64,000 nucleotides of DNA from Sphingomonas qomolangmaensis (GCF_024496245.1 NZ_CP101740.1:2231501-2295500), one strand, 5' to 3'; positions 25,876 to 39,695 are shown, numbered from the stretch's first letter. Made by a program: numbers and translations. Notes: a model not told the origin generated them from the letters alone.

Positions 25876-28047
25876 ATGTCCTCCTCCCGCGCCCGCGTCA
25901 TCGTCATGAATTCCGCGCTCGGCCCGCTCGACTATCGCGTGCCGCACGGGATGGACGTCGCACCCGGATCGATCGTTATCGCCCCGCTCGGCCCGCGCCA
26001 GTTGCTCGGCGTCGCCTGGGAGGCCGAACGCCTGCCGACCGAGGAAGTCGGCGACAACCGCCTGCGCAACCTTCTCGGCGTCGCCGATGCGCCGCCGATC
26101 CCGGCCAATCTGCGCCGGTTGATCGAATGGACCGCCGATTATTATCTTGCGCCGATGGCGAGCGTGCTGCGCATGGCGCTCGCCTCGACCTCGGCGCTCG
26201 AAGGGGCCAAGCTCGCGATCGAATACCGCGCCACAGGCCACGTTCCCGATCGGCTCACCCCACAGCGCACCCAGGCGCTCGAACGGATCGGCGACCGCCA
26301 GGGAATCATCCGGGAACTGGCCACGATCGCCGATGTCTCCGACGCGGTGGTGCGCGGGCTGGTAAAGGCAGGCGCGCTCGAGGGGGTCGAGGTCGATATC
26401 GACCATCCCTATCCGCTCCCCGACCCAGACTTCGGCGCGCCCGATCTCTCAGCCGATCAGCAGGCGGTCGCCGCCACCGCCTGCAACGCGGTCGATGCGC
26501 GCGCCTTCCAGCCGTTCCTGCTCGACGGCGTCACCGGATCGGGCAAGACCGAGGTGTATTTCGAAGCCGTCGCCGCCGCCATCGCCGCCGGACGGCAGAC
26601 GCTGGTGCTGCTCCCCGAAATCGCGCTGACCGAACCCTTCCTCAAGCGCTTCCACGCGCGCTTCGGCTGCGAGCCGGTGGCATGGCATTCGGACCTTCGC
26701 CAGTCGCAGCGCCGCCGCGCCTGGCGCGCGATCGCCACCGGCCAGGCGCTGGTGACCGTCGGCGCGCGCTCGGCGCTGTTCCTGCCCTATCCCAATCTCG
26801 GGCTGATCGTCGTCGACGAAGCGCATGAAACCAGCTTCAAGCAGGAAGAGGGCGTCCATTATCACGCCCGCGACGTCGCGGTGATGCGCGGCAAGTTCGA
26901 GGCGTGCCCGGTGATCCTCGCCACCGCCACCCCCGCGATCGAGACCCGCCAGCAGGTCGCGCTCGGGCGCTATGCCGAACTCAAGCTGCCCGGTCGCTAT
27001 GGCGTCGCGCAGATGCCCGCGATCGAGGCGATCGACCTGCTGCGCGAGCCCCCCGATCGCGGCCGCTGGATCGCGCCGCGCCTGATCAAGGCGATCGACG
27101 AGACGCTCGAGCGCGGCGAACAGGTTTTGCTGTTCCTCAACCGCCGCGGCTATGCCCCGCTGACCTTGTGCCGCACCTGCGGCCACCGCTTCCAATGCCC
27201 CAATTGCACCGCCTGGATGGTCGAGCACCGGCTGATCCGCCGCCTTGCCTGCCATCATTGCGGCCATGTCATCCCGACCCCGCGCGCCTGCCCCGAATGC
27301 GGCGAAGAGGAAAGCCTGGTCGCCTGCGGCCCCGGCGTCGAACGCATCGCCGACGAAGCAATGGCATTGTGGCCCAATGCCAAGGTCGCGGTGGTGACGT
27401 CGGACACCATCTGGTCGCCCGCCAAGGCCGCCGAATTCGTGCATAGGATGGAGGCGCGCGAGATCGACATCGTCGTCGGCACCCAGTTGGTGACCAAGGG
27501 CTATCACTTCCCCAATCTGACCTTGGTCGGCGTGATCGACGCCGATCTCGGCCTGGCGGGCGGCGATCTGCGCGCCGCCGAGCGGACCTTCCAGCAGATC
27601 ATGCAGGTCGCCGGACGCGCGGGGCGCGGCGAGAAGCCGGGCCATGTCTATATCCAGACCCACGAGCCGACCGCGCCGGTGATGGAGGCATTGGTGTCGG
27701 GCGACGCCGAGAGCTTCTACGCCGCCGAAACCGAAGCGCGCCGCGATTCGGACACCCCACCCTTCGGTCGCTTCGCCGCGATCGTGGTGTCGAGCGAAGA
27801 CAAGGACGCTGCGCTCGACACCGCGCGCGCCCTCGGCCGCGCCGCCCCCCGGATCGACGGCATGGAAGTCTTCGGCCCCGCCCCCGCGCCGCTGGCGATG
27901 CTCCGCGGCCGCCACCGCTTCCGGCTGCTGGTGCACGCCAAGCGCGCTTTCGATGTTCAGGACGCGATTCGTGCCTGGCTGGGCGGGGTCGATTGGTCGG
28001 CCAAAGTGCGCGTGGTGGTCGACGTCGATCCGTATAATTTCTTGTAG
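25876..28047 (+). CDS. priA: Primosomal protein N' (replication restart helicase PriA)
   Basis: PriA recognises stalled forks and loads the replisome. The 723-residue protein has the N-terminal 3'-end-binding domain (RVIVMNSALGPLDYRVPHG), Walker A DGVTGSGKT near 217-225, LLPEIALT, the DEAH-type box VVDEAHE, TATPAIETR, a zinc-binding block with CRTCGH, CPNC, CHHCG and CPECG pairs, and helicase motifs VGTQLVTKGYHFPN and QVAGRAGRGEKPG. The chosen ATG gives a typical PriA N terminus. A long open frame on the opposite strand is a coding shadow. Confidence 0.96.
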   Translation: MSSSRARVIVMNSALGPLDYRVPHGMDVAPGSIVIAPLGPRQLLGVAWEAERLPTEEVGDNRLRNLLGVADAPPIPANLRRLIEWTADYYLAPMASVLRMALASTSALEGAKLAIEYRATGHVPDRLTPQRTQALERIGDRQGIIRELATIADVSDAVVRGLVKAGALEGVEVDIDHPYPLPDPDFGAPDLSADQQAVAATACNAVDARAFQPFLLDGVTGSGKTEVYFEAVAAAIAAGRQTLVLLPEIALTEPFLKRFHARFGCEPVAWHSDLRQSQRRRAWRAIATGQALVTVGARSALFLPYPNLGLIVVDEAHETSFKQEEGVHYHARDVAVMRGKFEACPVILATATPAIETRQQVALGRYAELKLPGRYGVAQMPAIEAIDLLREPPDRGRWIAPRLIKAIDETLERGEQVLLFLNRRGYAPLTLCRTCGHRFQCPNCTAWMVEHRLIRRLACHHCGHVIPTPRACPECGEEESLVACGPGVERIADEAMALWPNAKVAVVTSDTIWSPAKAAEFVHRMEAREIDIVVGTQLVTKGYHFPNLTLVGVIDADLGLAGGDLRAAERTFQQIMQVAGRAGRGEKPGHVYIQTHEPTAPVMEALVSGDAESFYAAETEARRDSDTPPFGRFAAIVVSSEDKDAALDTARALGRAAPRIDGMEVFGPAPAPLAMLRGRHRFRLLVHAKRAFDVQDAIRAWLGGVDWSAKVRVVVDVDPYNFL

Positions 28048-28154
28048 GGCTATCAGCGCTGTAGCAAAGCGCAGGCAACATAGGGGGCCGGTATGCAACT
28101 TGTCCGTGAAGCGCTTCCAAACCGAGTACGCAGAAGGCCGCAGCCTTTCCCCAA

Positions 28155-28294
28155 GTTCGTCCTGAGTAGCCACCGAGTAGCGGCGCAGCCGCGTATCGAG
28201 GCGGCCTATCGAAGGACAGGGTGGCGCGCGGAGCGCTGCTTCGATACGCGCCCTCGATACGGCTTCGCCTACTCGGTCGCTACTCAGCACGAAC
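28155..28294. repeat. Nested palindromic repeat in the priA-protease gap
   Basis: Outer arms GTTCGTCCTGAGTAGC (28155-28170) and GCTACTCAGCACGAAC (28279-28294) are reverse complements with one mismatch. Inside them CCGAGTAG (28173-28180) pairs with CTACTCGG (28269-28276). The element covers about half of the 310-base gap between priA and the serine protease gene; no gene was found in the rest. The arms resemble the GTTCGCCCTGAGCTTGTCG repeat at 1837. Confidence 0.8.
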
Positions 28295-28357
28295 GGTATA
28301 TGTAATGGCATCCTGTCCCGGCATCGAACCTGCCCCAAATCCGGCGGATACCGCTTC

Positions 28358-29848
28358 GTGCTGAGGCTGCTCGGTGCCATCGCGCTATTCCTGTGCGCCG
28401 CCACCCCCGCCCGCGCCGACGACATTTCCGCCGCCGGGCGCGGGGTGGTGCGGATCGTCACGATCGCGGTGGTCGAGGACGAAGTCGTCGGCTTCGGCCA
28501 CGGATCGGGCTTCGCGGTCGGGCCGAACCGGATCGTCACCAACGCGCATGTCGTCGAACTCGCCGCGCGCTATCCGGGCAATGTCGTCATCGGCGTGGTG
28601 CCTTCCGAAGGCGATCGCTCGTTCCAGGGGCGGCTGATAGCGGTCGACCCCAATCGCGACCTCGCGCTCATCGAATTCAGCGGCGCCAACCTCCCGCCGC
28701 TCGCGCTCTACACCGGCCCCGTTGCCGATGGCGAGCTGCTGGTGTCGCTCGGCTATCCGGGCAATGTCGATCTGGCGACCGCGCAAAGCTCGGCCGATTT
28801 CATCACCCCATTGTCGCCGGTGCGCTCGCAGGGCAATTTCGCCGGCCTGCGCAGCCTGGCGGGGACGCAGGTGCTGCTCCACACCGCCGGCATCGCCCGC
28901 GGCAATTCGGGCGGCCCGCTGCTCGATCGCTGCGGGCGGGTGATCGGGGTCAACTCGGCGATCACCCGCGCCGATGACGGCGATTCGGGCTTCGCCTTCG
29001 CCATCGCCAATGCCGAGCTCGCCGCCTTCTTGCGCGAGGCGGGGCAGAAGGTGCAGACCGTCGGCGGCGGCTGCATCGGCATGGAGGAACGCCTCGCCAC
29101 CGATCGCCAGGCCGACGCCGCCGAGGCGGCGCGCGCCGAGCAAGCCGCCGAACGCGCCGAAGCCGCGCGCGCCGCGCGGATCGTCGCCGCGCGCGAAGAG
29201 GCCGAACTGGCGCGCGAGAATTTCATCGCGATCGCCGCGGTGCTGCTGGTGCTCGGCGCGCTGCTAGTCGGCGCCGCGGGCCTGCTCGAAACCCGCGGCC
29301 AGCGTCGCTGGGCGATCGGGCTGGGCATCGCCGGGATCGCGCTGATGCTGGGCGCGGTGCTGGTCTTCCTGCTCCGCCCCGCCTTCGATCCCGAGCGCGC
29401 CGAGGCGGGCGTTTCCCCGCCGGCGCCGGTCGAACAGGGCGCACTCGGGCCGATGACCTGCACGATGCTGCCCGATCGCAGCCGCGTGACGGTGTCGGCC
29501 ACCGACGACGTCCAGATCGACTGGGGCGCCGATGGCTGCATGAACCAGCGCACCCAATATGCCGAGGCGGGCGATGGCTGGGAGCGTATCCTGGTGCCCG
29601 CGAGCGAACAGACGGTGTCGGTGCTCGCCTTCAACCCCGCGACGCGCACCTACACCAACAGCCGCTATCTGCTGTCGGCCAGCCAGATGGCAGGCGCGCG
29701 CCGGCTGCGCGCCGAGGTCGGCCTCAAGACCTGCGCTCCCGAAGGCGCGCCGCGCGCCAACCTCGCGACACAGCAAGCCGCGATCCGCGCGACGCTGCCG
29801 CCGCTTCCCAACGAACGGCTGGTCTATCGCTGCACCCCCAAAAGCTAG
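28358..29848 (+). CDS. Trypsin-like serine protease with two membrane segments (S1C-like)
   Basis: The 496-residue protein has a signal peptide (cut near ARADD), then a trypsin-like domain with His64 in VTNAHVVE, Asp101 in PNRDLALIEF and Ser184 in ARGNSGGPLL, which form a complete catalytic triad. An Ala/Glu/Arg-rich coiled coil spans about 245-287, followed by two transmembrane helices near 288-310 and 318-339 and a C-terminal domain of about 150 residues with two potential disulfides. No PDZ domain is present. The protease domain should face the periplasm. The GTG start opens the signal peptide directly. It is followed by another exported protein in the same direction. Confidence 0.78.
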   Translation: MLRLLGAIALFLCAATPARADDISAAGRGVVRIVTIAVVEDEVVGFGHGSGFAVGPNRIVTNAHVVELAARYPGNVVIGVVPSEGDRSFQGRLIAVDPNRDLALIEFSGANLPPLALYTGPVADGELLVSLGYPGNVDLATAQSSADFITPLSPVRSQGNFAGLRSLAGTQVLLHTAGIARGNSGGPLLDRCGRVIGVNSAITRADDGDSGFAFAIANAELAAFLREAGQKVQTVGGGCIGMEERLATDRQADAAEAARAEQAAERAEAARAARIVAAREEAELARENFIAIAAVLLVLGALLVGAAGLLETRGQRRWAIGLGIAGIALMLGAVLVFLLRPAFDPERAEAGVSPPAPVEQGALGPMTCTMLPDRSRVTVSATDDVQIDWGADGCMNQRTQYAEAGDGWERILVPASEQTVSVLAFNPATRTYTNSRYLLSASQMAGARRLRAEVGLKTCAPEGAPRANLATQQAAIRATLPPLPNERLVYRCTPKS

Positions 29849-29907
29849 CCGGTTTCCCCGCCGCGCATAAAGCGTTAGCCTGTCCGAAAGACCGGCGGAG
29901 GCGATTG

Positions 29908-31440
29908 ATGAAGCGGCTATTGGCAATCCTCGCGCTGTTGCTGCCCGCCACCGCGCACGCCGAATGGTATGAAGCGACAACGCCGCACGTCCGCGTGTTC
30001 GCCAAGGGCAAGGAAGCCGAAGCACGCAGGATCGCCGACCAGATCGAGCGCTTCGATTCGGCGCTGCGCTACCTGCGCGAAACCCCCGAGCGCGAAGGCG
30101 GCCCCGCCGGCCGGCTCACCATCTACGTGGTCGATAGCTTTGCCGAGGTCGATCGACTGACCAAGGGCGCCAACGTGGCAGGCTTTTATCTGCCGCGCGC
30201 CGGCGGGTCGGTTGCGTTCGTGCCGCAACGCGCGCCCGGCGGCGACAAGCTGGCGCTCAGCGAAGAGGCGGTGCTGCTCCACGAATATACCCACCATTTC
30301 ATGTATCGGAACTACACCGCGGCTCACCCCCCCTGGCTGGCCGAAGGGTTTGCCGAATTCCACGCCACCGCGCGCTTTCACGATGATGGCAGCGTCCAGA
30401 TCGGTGCGCCGCCGCCCTATCGCATCCGAGGGCTCTTCTATCGGGTCCAGCTACCGATCCAACGGCTGCTCGAACCAAAAGACGTCAAGATTACTTGGCA
30501 GGAATTGGATAATCTATACGGACGCGGTTGGCTGCTGCTGCACTATCTCACGTTCGAAAAGACGCGCGCCCAGCAGCTTGCCGAATATCTGCGCGCGATG
30601 GCCGAGGGGAAGCCCAGCCTCGAGGCGGCACGGCTGGCGTTTGGCGACCTGAAGACGCTTGATCGCGAGCTTGCCGCTTATACCCGCAAGCAGCTGGTGG
30701 AGGTGCAAATCCCCGCGACCGCGCTCAAGCCCGGGTCGATCAGCGTCCGCCGCCTCACGGCGCCCGAGGAAGCGATGATGGAGGTCCACATCGTCTCGAC
30801 CAGCGACGTTGATCGCAAGCAGGCGCGCAAATTGCTGCCCAAGGTCCGCAAGGCCGCGCAGCCCTATCCAGACCACCCCTTCGTCCAGGCGGTAATGGCA
30901 AAGGCCGAATTCGACGCAGGCAATTTCAACGAAGCCAAGGCGGCGGCCGATCGCTCGGTCGCTGCCGATCCCAAATCGCGCAACGGGCTGTTGTACCAAT
31001 CGATGGCGATGACGCAGCTCGCGCTCGCCTCCGAAGACCGCAGCCCGCAGACCAAGCGCGCCACGCGCGCGCCGTTGCTCGCCGCCAACCGACTCGACCC
31101 CGACGATCCGCGCCCGATGCTGCTGATCTACGAAAACCACCGCGCCTTCGGTGACACGCCGGGCCCCGACGTGGTGAAGGCGATCCAATATGCGCATCGC
31201 ATGGCACCCGAAGATCACGATCTGCGCCTGACCGCTGCGAGTGAGCATCTCCGCGCCGGTGAAGTATCGCGCGCCCGCGCGCTGGTGGCGCCGTTGGTGT
31301 ATGATGCCCATGCGGGTCGCCAGGAAGCCGCCACCGCGCTGCTCGCACTGATCGACGCTCATGGCACGGAAGCCGCCGACGCGACGGCAGGGGCGGCTGA
31401 CACCCCCAAAGTTGGCGCTGACGAGGTCGTGAACCCATAA
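29908..31440 (+). CDS. Exported HExxH metallopeptidase-like protein with TPR-type C terminus
   Basis: The 510-residue protein has a signal peptide (MKRLLAILALLLPATAHA) and is therefore periplasmic. The N-terminal third ends in a gluzincin-like zinc site: HEYTH at 125-129 and the downstream Glu in WLAEGFAEF around 143-150. The middle and C-terminal parts contain helical repeats of TPR character (AVMAKAEFDAGNFNEAKAAA, LYQSMAMTQLALASED). GGAGG lies seven bases before the ATG. The layout resembles DUF1570-type proteins. Proteolytic activity is inferred only from the motif. The gene probably belongs with the serine protease upstream, 59 bases away. Confidence 0.72.
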   Translation: MKRLLAILALLLPATAHAEWYEATTPHVRVFAKGKEAEARRIADQIERFDSALRYLRETPEREGGPAGRLTIYVVDSFAEVDRLTKGANVAGFYLPRAGGSVAFVPQRAPGGDKLALSEEAVLLHEYTHHFMYRNYTAAHPPWLAEGFAEFHATARFHDDGSVQIGAPPPYRIRGLFYRVQLPIQRLLEPKDVKITWQELDNLYGRGWLLLHYLTFEKTRAQQLAEYLRAMAEGKPSLEAARLAFGDLKTLDRELAAYTRKQLVEVQIPATALKPGSISVRRLTAPEEAMMEVHIVSTSDVDRKQARKLLPKVRKAAQPYPDHPFVQAVMAKAEFDAGNFNEAKAAADRSVAADPKSRNGLLYQSMAMTQLALASEDRSPQTKRATRAPLLAANRLDPDDPRPMLLIYENHRAFGDTPGPDVVKAIQYAHRMAPEDHDLRLTAASEHLRAGEVSRARALVAPLVYDAHAGRQEAATALLALIDAHGTEAADATAGAADTPKVGADEVVNP

Positions 31441-31693
31441 AGGACCGCTTTGCGCACAAGGGCGATTCGGCGTGGCTCCGACCCTCGGAAAGCTACAAAA
31501 GCTACACTACGTACCCCCTGGATTCGCCTCTCCCGCGGCATGACACGCGCGGCGGGTGAGGATGGGAGAAGCGTGATCATGCGGCATGCGTATCAAAGCG
31601 GGGGCTTGTAGGACAGCGGGTGTCGGTTGGCGGTGTCGATCGTGCCCGGTTGATCAAGGGAATGGCTGGAAATGGGTGGGAAGAGGACATCGT

Positions 31694-32062
31694 TCATGCG
31701 TCGAGAAGGCGGCGTAGCTCCACGCTGATAAGGGCTGACACAGAACCAGCGGCAATCGCCGACCGCAGGTCCTGAAGAGACTGCAACCTGTCTGCGGCAT
31801 CGAAGAGCGTATCTGGGTCAGTCGCGCCAAGGTTCTCAGCTCGTGTGCGGAACATCATCTTGCTTTCCGCAAAGCTACTTGGTTCCCCGAGCGCGAGCGG
31901 CCACATTGCAAAGTTGAGGTAGGCCTGGCTATCCGACCAGGCCGACTTTTGCAGGTTTACCAGCTGTACGAACTCATCTGTGCGACGTGTCCAGTTCCTT
32001 TCGTTTTTACGTTTAAAGCCACGCCGCGAGGCAGCTTCGGTGATGGTTTGAACGTCGAACAT
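31694..32062 (-). CDS. DUF4304 domain-containing protein
   Basis: The 122-residue soluble protein matches the DUF4304 family: GFKRKNERNWTRRTDEFVQL followed by VNLQKSAWSDSQAYLNFAMW. Function is unknown; family members are scattered accessory genes. No clear ribosome binding site precedes the ATG. Base composition looks distinctly less GC-rich than that of the genes on either side, as in the metallophosphoesterase gene next to it. The 253 bases between this gene and the HExxH protein gene hold nothing I recognise. Confidence 0.7.
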   Translation of the reverse strand: MFDVQTITEAASRRGFKRKNERNWTRRTDEFVQLVNLQKSAWSDSQAYLNFAMWPLALGEPSSFAESKMMFRTRAENLGATDPDTLFDAADRLQSLQDLRSAIAAGSVSALISVELRRLLDA

Positions 32063-32118
32063 GCCGCGAGGTTACAAGTCCGCCCAATGTCCGCAAGTGG
32101 GCGACAGCGGTCGGGCAG

Positions 32119-32979
32119 CTACCGTCGGTTTGTGCGGGCGCTTTTTGTCGAGTGGCTACGCCTTTTGACGGCGATGACCCACATGTCAGGCGCGGCCCCC
32201 AGCCGGAGCGGCAATATGCTGGTTCCTAAGCCCGCACTGACTACGAGCGTCTTGCTGTCTTCAACGACGACGCCACAGGCATACTTCTTGCCATATTCAG
32301 ACATGTAAGAAATGGCGCCGACGACGGGCAATCTAATCTGACCGCAATGGGTGTGCCCGGCCAGCATCAGCTTCACTCCTGCTGGAACGCGGGGGAATGG
32401 ATCCGGGCTATGGCTCAGCAGGACAGGCTCTCCACCGAGGGATGCCATCGCACGCAACGTGGTGGTAAGATCATCGTGTTGGGTGAAGGCGTCATCCAGA
32501 CCGCCGATCACCAGCGGACCGGCGCGTGCGGCGCTATTGTCTAGCACTGTGATGCCAACTTGCCGCAAGGCGGAGTGGGCCGCCGCAGCGTTGCGCCAGT
32601 GATCGTGGTTGCCTAGCACCGCAAAGGTCCCAAACCGGCTTTCCAAGCCCTGGAGCGGCGCAATCGCCTCCTCAAAAGAGAATCGTTTGGTTGCGAACTG
32701 TTTGTCGCTTACGAAATCTCCTGCGATCAGTACCGCGTCGGGCTTCTGAGCGTTCGCCTGCCGAACGATCTCGCCTAGTCGTCCTGGAGGCATGTCTGGC
32801 CCCGCCACGTGAATGTCGGACAGCAGGAGGATGCGAAGCTGCCTCTCAGAGCTTTCGGGTGGCAGCATCTCGACTTCAGCAAAGCGGACGGTGGGATCAG
32901 AAATGGCTGACCAGTAGGCCAAGCCGACGATCCCGCTGCCAATTAACGCCATAGCCAATAGGAGCCGCGCGAGCGTCAT
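32119..32979 (-). CDS. Metallophosphoesterase, membrane-anchored
   Basis: The 286-residue protein begins with one transmembrane segment (LARLLLAMALIGSGIVGLAY) and continues as a calcineurin-like phosphoesterase with all metal motifs: LLLSDIHVAG, AGDFVSD, LGNHDHW, LSHSPD and AGHTHCGQ. This pattern matches the YaeI/UDP-2,3-diacylglucosamine-type group, so a phosphodiester in membrane lipid or nucleotide is possible; substrate is not known. I chose the ATG giving MTLARLLL since it opens the membrane segment and follows AGAGAGG closely. The open frame extends 39 codons upstream. The gene shares the lower GC of its DUF4304 neighbour. Confidence 0.8.
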   Translation of the reverse strand: MTLARLLLAMALIGSGIVGLAYWSAISDPTVRFAEVEMLPPESSERQLRILLLSDIHVAGPDMPPGRLGEIVRQANAQKPDAVLIAGDFVSDKQFATKRFSFEEAIAPLQGLESRFGTFAVLGNHDHWRNAAAAHSALRQVGITVLDNSAARAGPLVIGGLDDAFTQHDDLTTTLRAMASLGGEPVLLSHSPDPFPRVPAGVKLMLAGHTHCGQIRLPVVGAISYMSEYGKKYACGVVVEDSKTLVVSAGLGTSILPLRLGAAPDMWVIAVKRRSHSTKSARTNRR

Positions 32980-33251
32980 CCTCTCTGACTGCCTGCTTCT
33001 GCCGTACCCAGCAATGCCGAAACCGAATGGTAGATAACTAAGATCGAACCTACGGAAGTCGCGGTGCGTCGCATTCACACCGCGAAAGTGGACCAATAGC
33101 TTTCAGGGACACTGCTGGGACCCGTGAACGGCGAGACTTGGGCGGAGGCCGACCGGCTGCTTGTTATGAGTCTACGGCCTAGGAAGCGGCGGCCTATGTC
33201 CGTTCGTGGTGTGCCTGGAGAACAGGCCGCGGCAATGACAACAGCCCCGCT

Positions 33252-34307
33252 TCAATCGCCCCGCTTCGCCTCGCGCACCCCCTCGCGCCGGCGCAGCGCC
33301 AGCTTGCGGTCGAGGCCATAGGCATAGCCGCCCAACGTCCCGTCGCTGCGTTGCGCGCGGTGGCAAGGGATCACGATCGCCACCTGGTTGGCGCCGCACG
33401 CGGTTCCCGCCGCGCGCACCGCGCCGGGATTGCCCGCGGCGGCGGCGAGCTGGGCATAGCTTCGCGTCTCGCCCGGCGGGATCGCGCGAAGCGCCTGCCA
33501 CACCGCCTCCTGGAACGCGGTCCCCTGGACGTCGATCGGCAGGTCGCGATCGAGCCCCGGCGTCTCGACCTCGGCGACGACATCGGCGGCCAATCGCGCC
33601 AGCGCGCCATCGCCCTCGACGATCTGCGCATGGGGAAATCGCAGGCGTAGCGATTCGGCATCCTCGTCGAACGACACCCGGCACAGCCCCTTGTCGGTCG
33701 CGGCGACCAGCATCGGCCCCAGGCTCGTCTCGGCGAGCGTCCAGCGGATCGTCACCCCCGCGCCGCCGCGCTTCCAGGCGCTCGGCGTCATCCCCAGCCG
33801 GTCGCCCGCGGTTTCGTAGAATCGGCTCGGCGCCGAATAGCCCGCTTCGTAGATCGCATCGGTCACGCGTTCCTCCTGCTCCAATGCCGCCACCGCGCGC
33901 GTCGCCTTGAGCCCGCGCGCATAGGCCGCAGGCGTCACCCCAGTGGCGCGCTTGAACAGCCGGTGGAAATGATGCGGCGCATAGCCGACCGCCGCCGCGA
34001 GCTCGTCGAGCCCGGTAGGGGCGTCCTCGCCGCCGAGCAGCGCGACCGCGCGCGCCACCGCCACCCGGTCGCGCCCCACCTCGTCGGGCTTGCAGCGAAG
34101 GCACGCGCGGAATCCCGCGTCGCGCGCATCGGCGGGATCGCAATAGAATTGCACGTGCGCGCGCAGCGGCCGCCGCGCGGGGCAGCTCGGCTTGCAATAG
34201 ATCCGCGTCGTCGTCACCGCGACGATGACCCGCCCGTCAAACGCCCGGTCGCGCGAATCGAACGCCGCCCAGGCTAGCTCGTCGGTGATGTGGAACTGCG
34301 TGTTCAT
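33252..34307 (-). CDS. ada: Bifunctional transcriptional activator/DNA repair protein Ada
   Basis: Ada repairs methylphosphotriesters and O6-methylguanine and, when methylated, activates the adaptive response. The 351-residue protein has the N-terminal zinc domain with Cys38, Cys42, Cys69 and Cys72 in YCKPSC and CLRC, an AraC-type helix-turn-helix (AVGYAPHHFHRLFKRATG, VTDAIYEAGYSAPSRFYE), and the methyltransferase domain ending in VIPCHRAQRSDG, with acceptor Cys315. All activities therefore look intact. The MNTQFHITDE start matches the family; the frame continues upstream without meaning. It is divergent from the ATP synthase operon. Confidence 0.94.
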   Translation of the reverse strand: MNTQFHITDELAWAAFDSRDRAFDGRVIVAVTTTRIYCKPSCPARRPLRAHVQFYCDPADARDAGFRACLRCKPDEVGRDRVAVARAVALLGGEDAPTGLDELAAAVGYAPHHFHRLFKRATGVTPAAYARGLKATRAVAALEQEERVTDAIYEAGYSAPSRFYETAGDRLGMTPSAWKRGGAGVTIRWTLAETSLGPMLVAATDKGLCRVSFDEDAESLRLRFPHAQIVEGDGALARLAADVVAEVETPGLDRDLPIDVQGTAFQEAVWQALRAIPPGETRSYAQLAAAAGNPGAVRAAGTACGANQVAIVIPCHRAQRSDGTLGGYAYGLDRKLALRRREGVREAKRGD

Positions 34308-34511
34308 GGACGGGGGTATAAGCCAGCGCGGCGACCCGCGCATCCTGCCGCTTGCCATCAAACCACGCCACCGCGACAACGCGCTCGAGTCCGCACCGCT
34401 TGCGAAACCCGCCACCCGATGCTAGCAGCCCGCCAACCCATCAGGGCCGCACAGCTTGCGGCCCCTTTTGCGCATGGGGCCAATTCTAGCTCCCAAGAGG
34501 AACCCGATCGC

Positions 34512-36619
<2,108 letters not shown>

Positions 36620-36627
36620 ATCCAGTG

Positions 36628-36708
36628 CGTCACCCCGGCGAAAGCCGGGGTCTAGGGCCGCAAGCGCGCGGTTCGTGGCACAAGACCCCAGCTTTCGCTG
36701 GGGTGACG
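36628..36708. repeat. Inverted repeat inside the atp operon, between atpA and atpG
   Basis: Arms at 36628-36653 and 36683-36708 (core CACCCCGGCGAAAGCCGGGG and CCCCAGCTTTCGCTGGGGTG) form a near-perfect stem with a 29-base loop. The element belongs to the same family as at 17722 and 21621. Its placement between atpA and atpG could create an mRNA processing or attenuation point that adjusts subunit ratios, which is inference only. Confidence 0.85.
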
Positions 36709-36721
36709 GGGTAGGAATAGC

Positions 36722-37605
36722 ATGGCCTCTCTCAAGGCGCTGAAACTGCGGATCGGGTCGGTCAAGTCGACCCAGAAGATCACCAAGGCGATGAAGATGG
36801 TCGCCGCCGCGAAGCTGCGCCGTGCGCAGGAAGCGGCCGAAGCCGGTCGCCCCTATGCCGAGCGGCTCGAAGCCGTCGTCGCGCGCCTCGCCACCAAGGT
36901 CGCGGGCAGCGACAATGCGCCGCTGCTGCTGTCGGGAACCGGCAAGGACGACGTCCACCTGTTCGTCGTCGCCACCAGCGACAAGGGGCTCGCCGGCGCG
37001 TTCAACAGCAACATCGCGCGGATGGCGCGTCGCCGCGCGCAGGAACTGATCGCGCAGGGCAAGACGGTGAAGTTCTACACCATCGGCCGCAAGGGCCGCG
37101 CGGTGCTGAACCGCATGTTCCGCGAGCAGATGGTCCACGGCATTGAGCCCGGCGACCTGGGCAAGCTCAAGTTCGACGATGCACGCGGCTATGCCGACGA
37201 TCTGATCGCGCGCTTCCAGGCGGGCGAGTTCGACGTCGCGCATTTGTTCTACGCCACCTTCAAGACCGTGCTGACGCAGGAGCCGACCGAGCTCCAGCTG
37301 CTGCCCGTCGCGATCCCCGCCGCCAAGGCCGCCGCCGACAATGACGGCGGCGCGGTGATGGAATATGAGCCCGACGAGGAATCGATCCTCGCCGATCTGC
37401 TGCCGCGCGCGATCGCGATCCAGCTCTACCGCGCGATCCGCGAGAATGCCGCGTCGGAGCAGGGCAGCAAGATGACCGCGATGGACAATGCCACGCGCAA
37501 TGCCGGCGATCTCATCAAGCGGCTGTCGATCGAATATAACCGCGCGCGCCAGGCGGCGATCACGACCGAGCTGGTCGAGATCATCTCGGGTGCCGAGGCG
37601 CTTTG

Positions 37606-37606
<1 letters not shown>
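36722..37606 (+). CDS. atpG: F1F0 ATP synthase subunit gamma
   Basis: Gamma is the central rotor shaft of F1. The 294-residue protein has the N-terminal helix MASLKALKLRIGSVKSTQKI followed by KAMKMVAAAKLRRAQ, the Rossmann-like middle with FVVATSDKGLAGAFNSNIA, and the C-terminal helix ASEQGSKMTAMDNATRNAGD and ITTELVEIISGAEAL. All are diagnostic. The stop overlaps the start of a lipoprotein gene by one base (TGATG), so translation probably continues into it. Confidence 0.98.
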
Positions 37607-39682
<2,076 letters not shown>

Positions 39683-39695
39683 GCCACACCCCCTA

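Noticed and set aside
26449..28542. A 697-codon open frame opposite priA
   Set aside because: PriA motifs including the zinc block lie on the plus strand; the antisense translation is low-complexity and has no recognisable domain.
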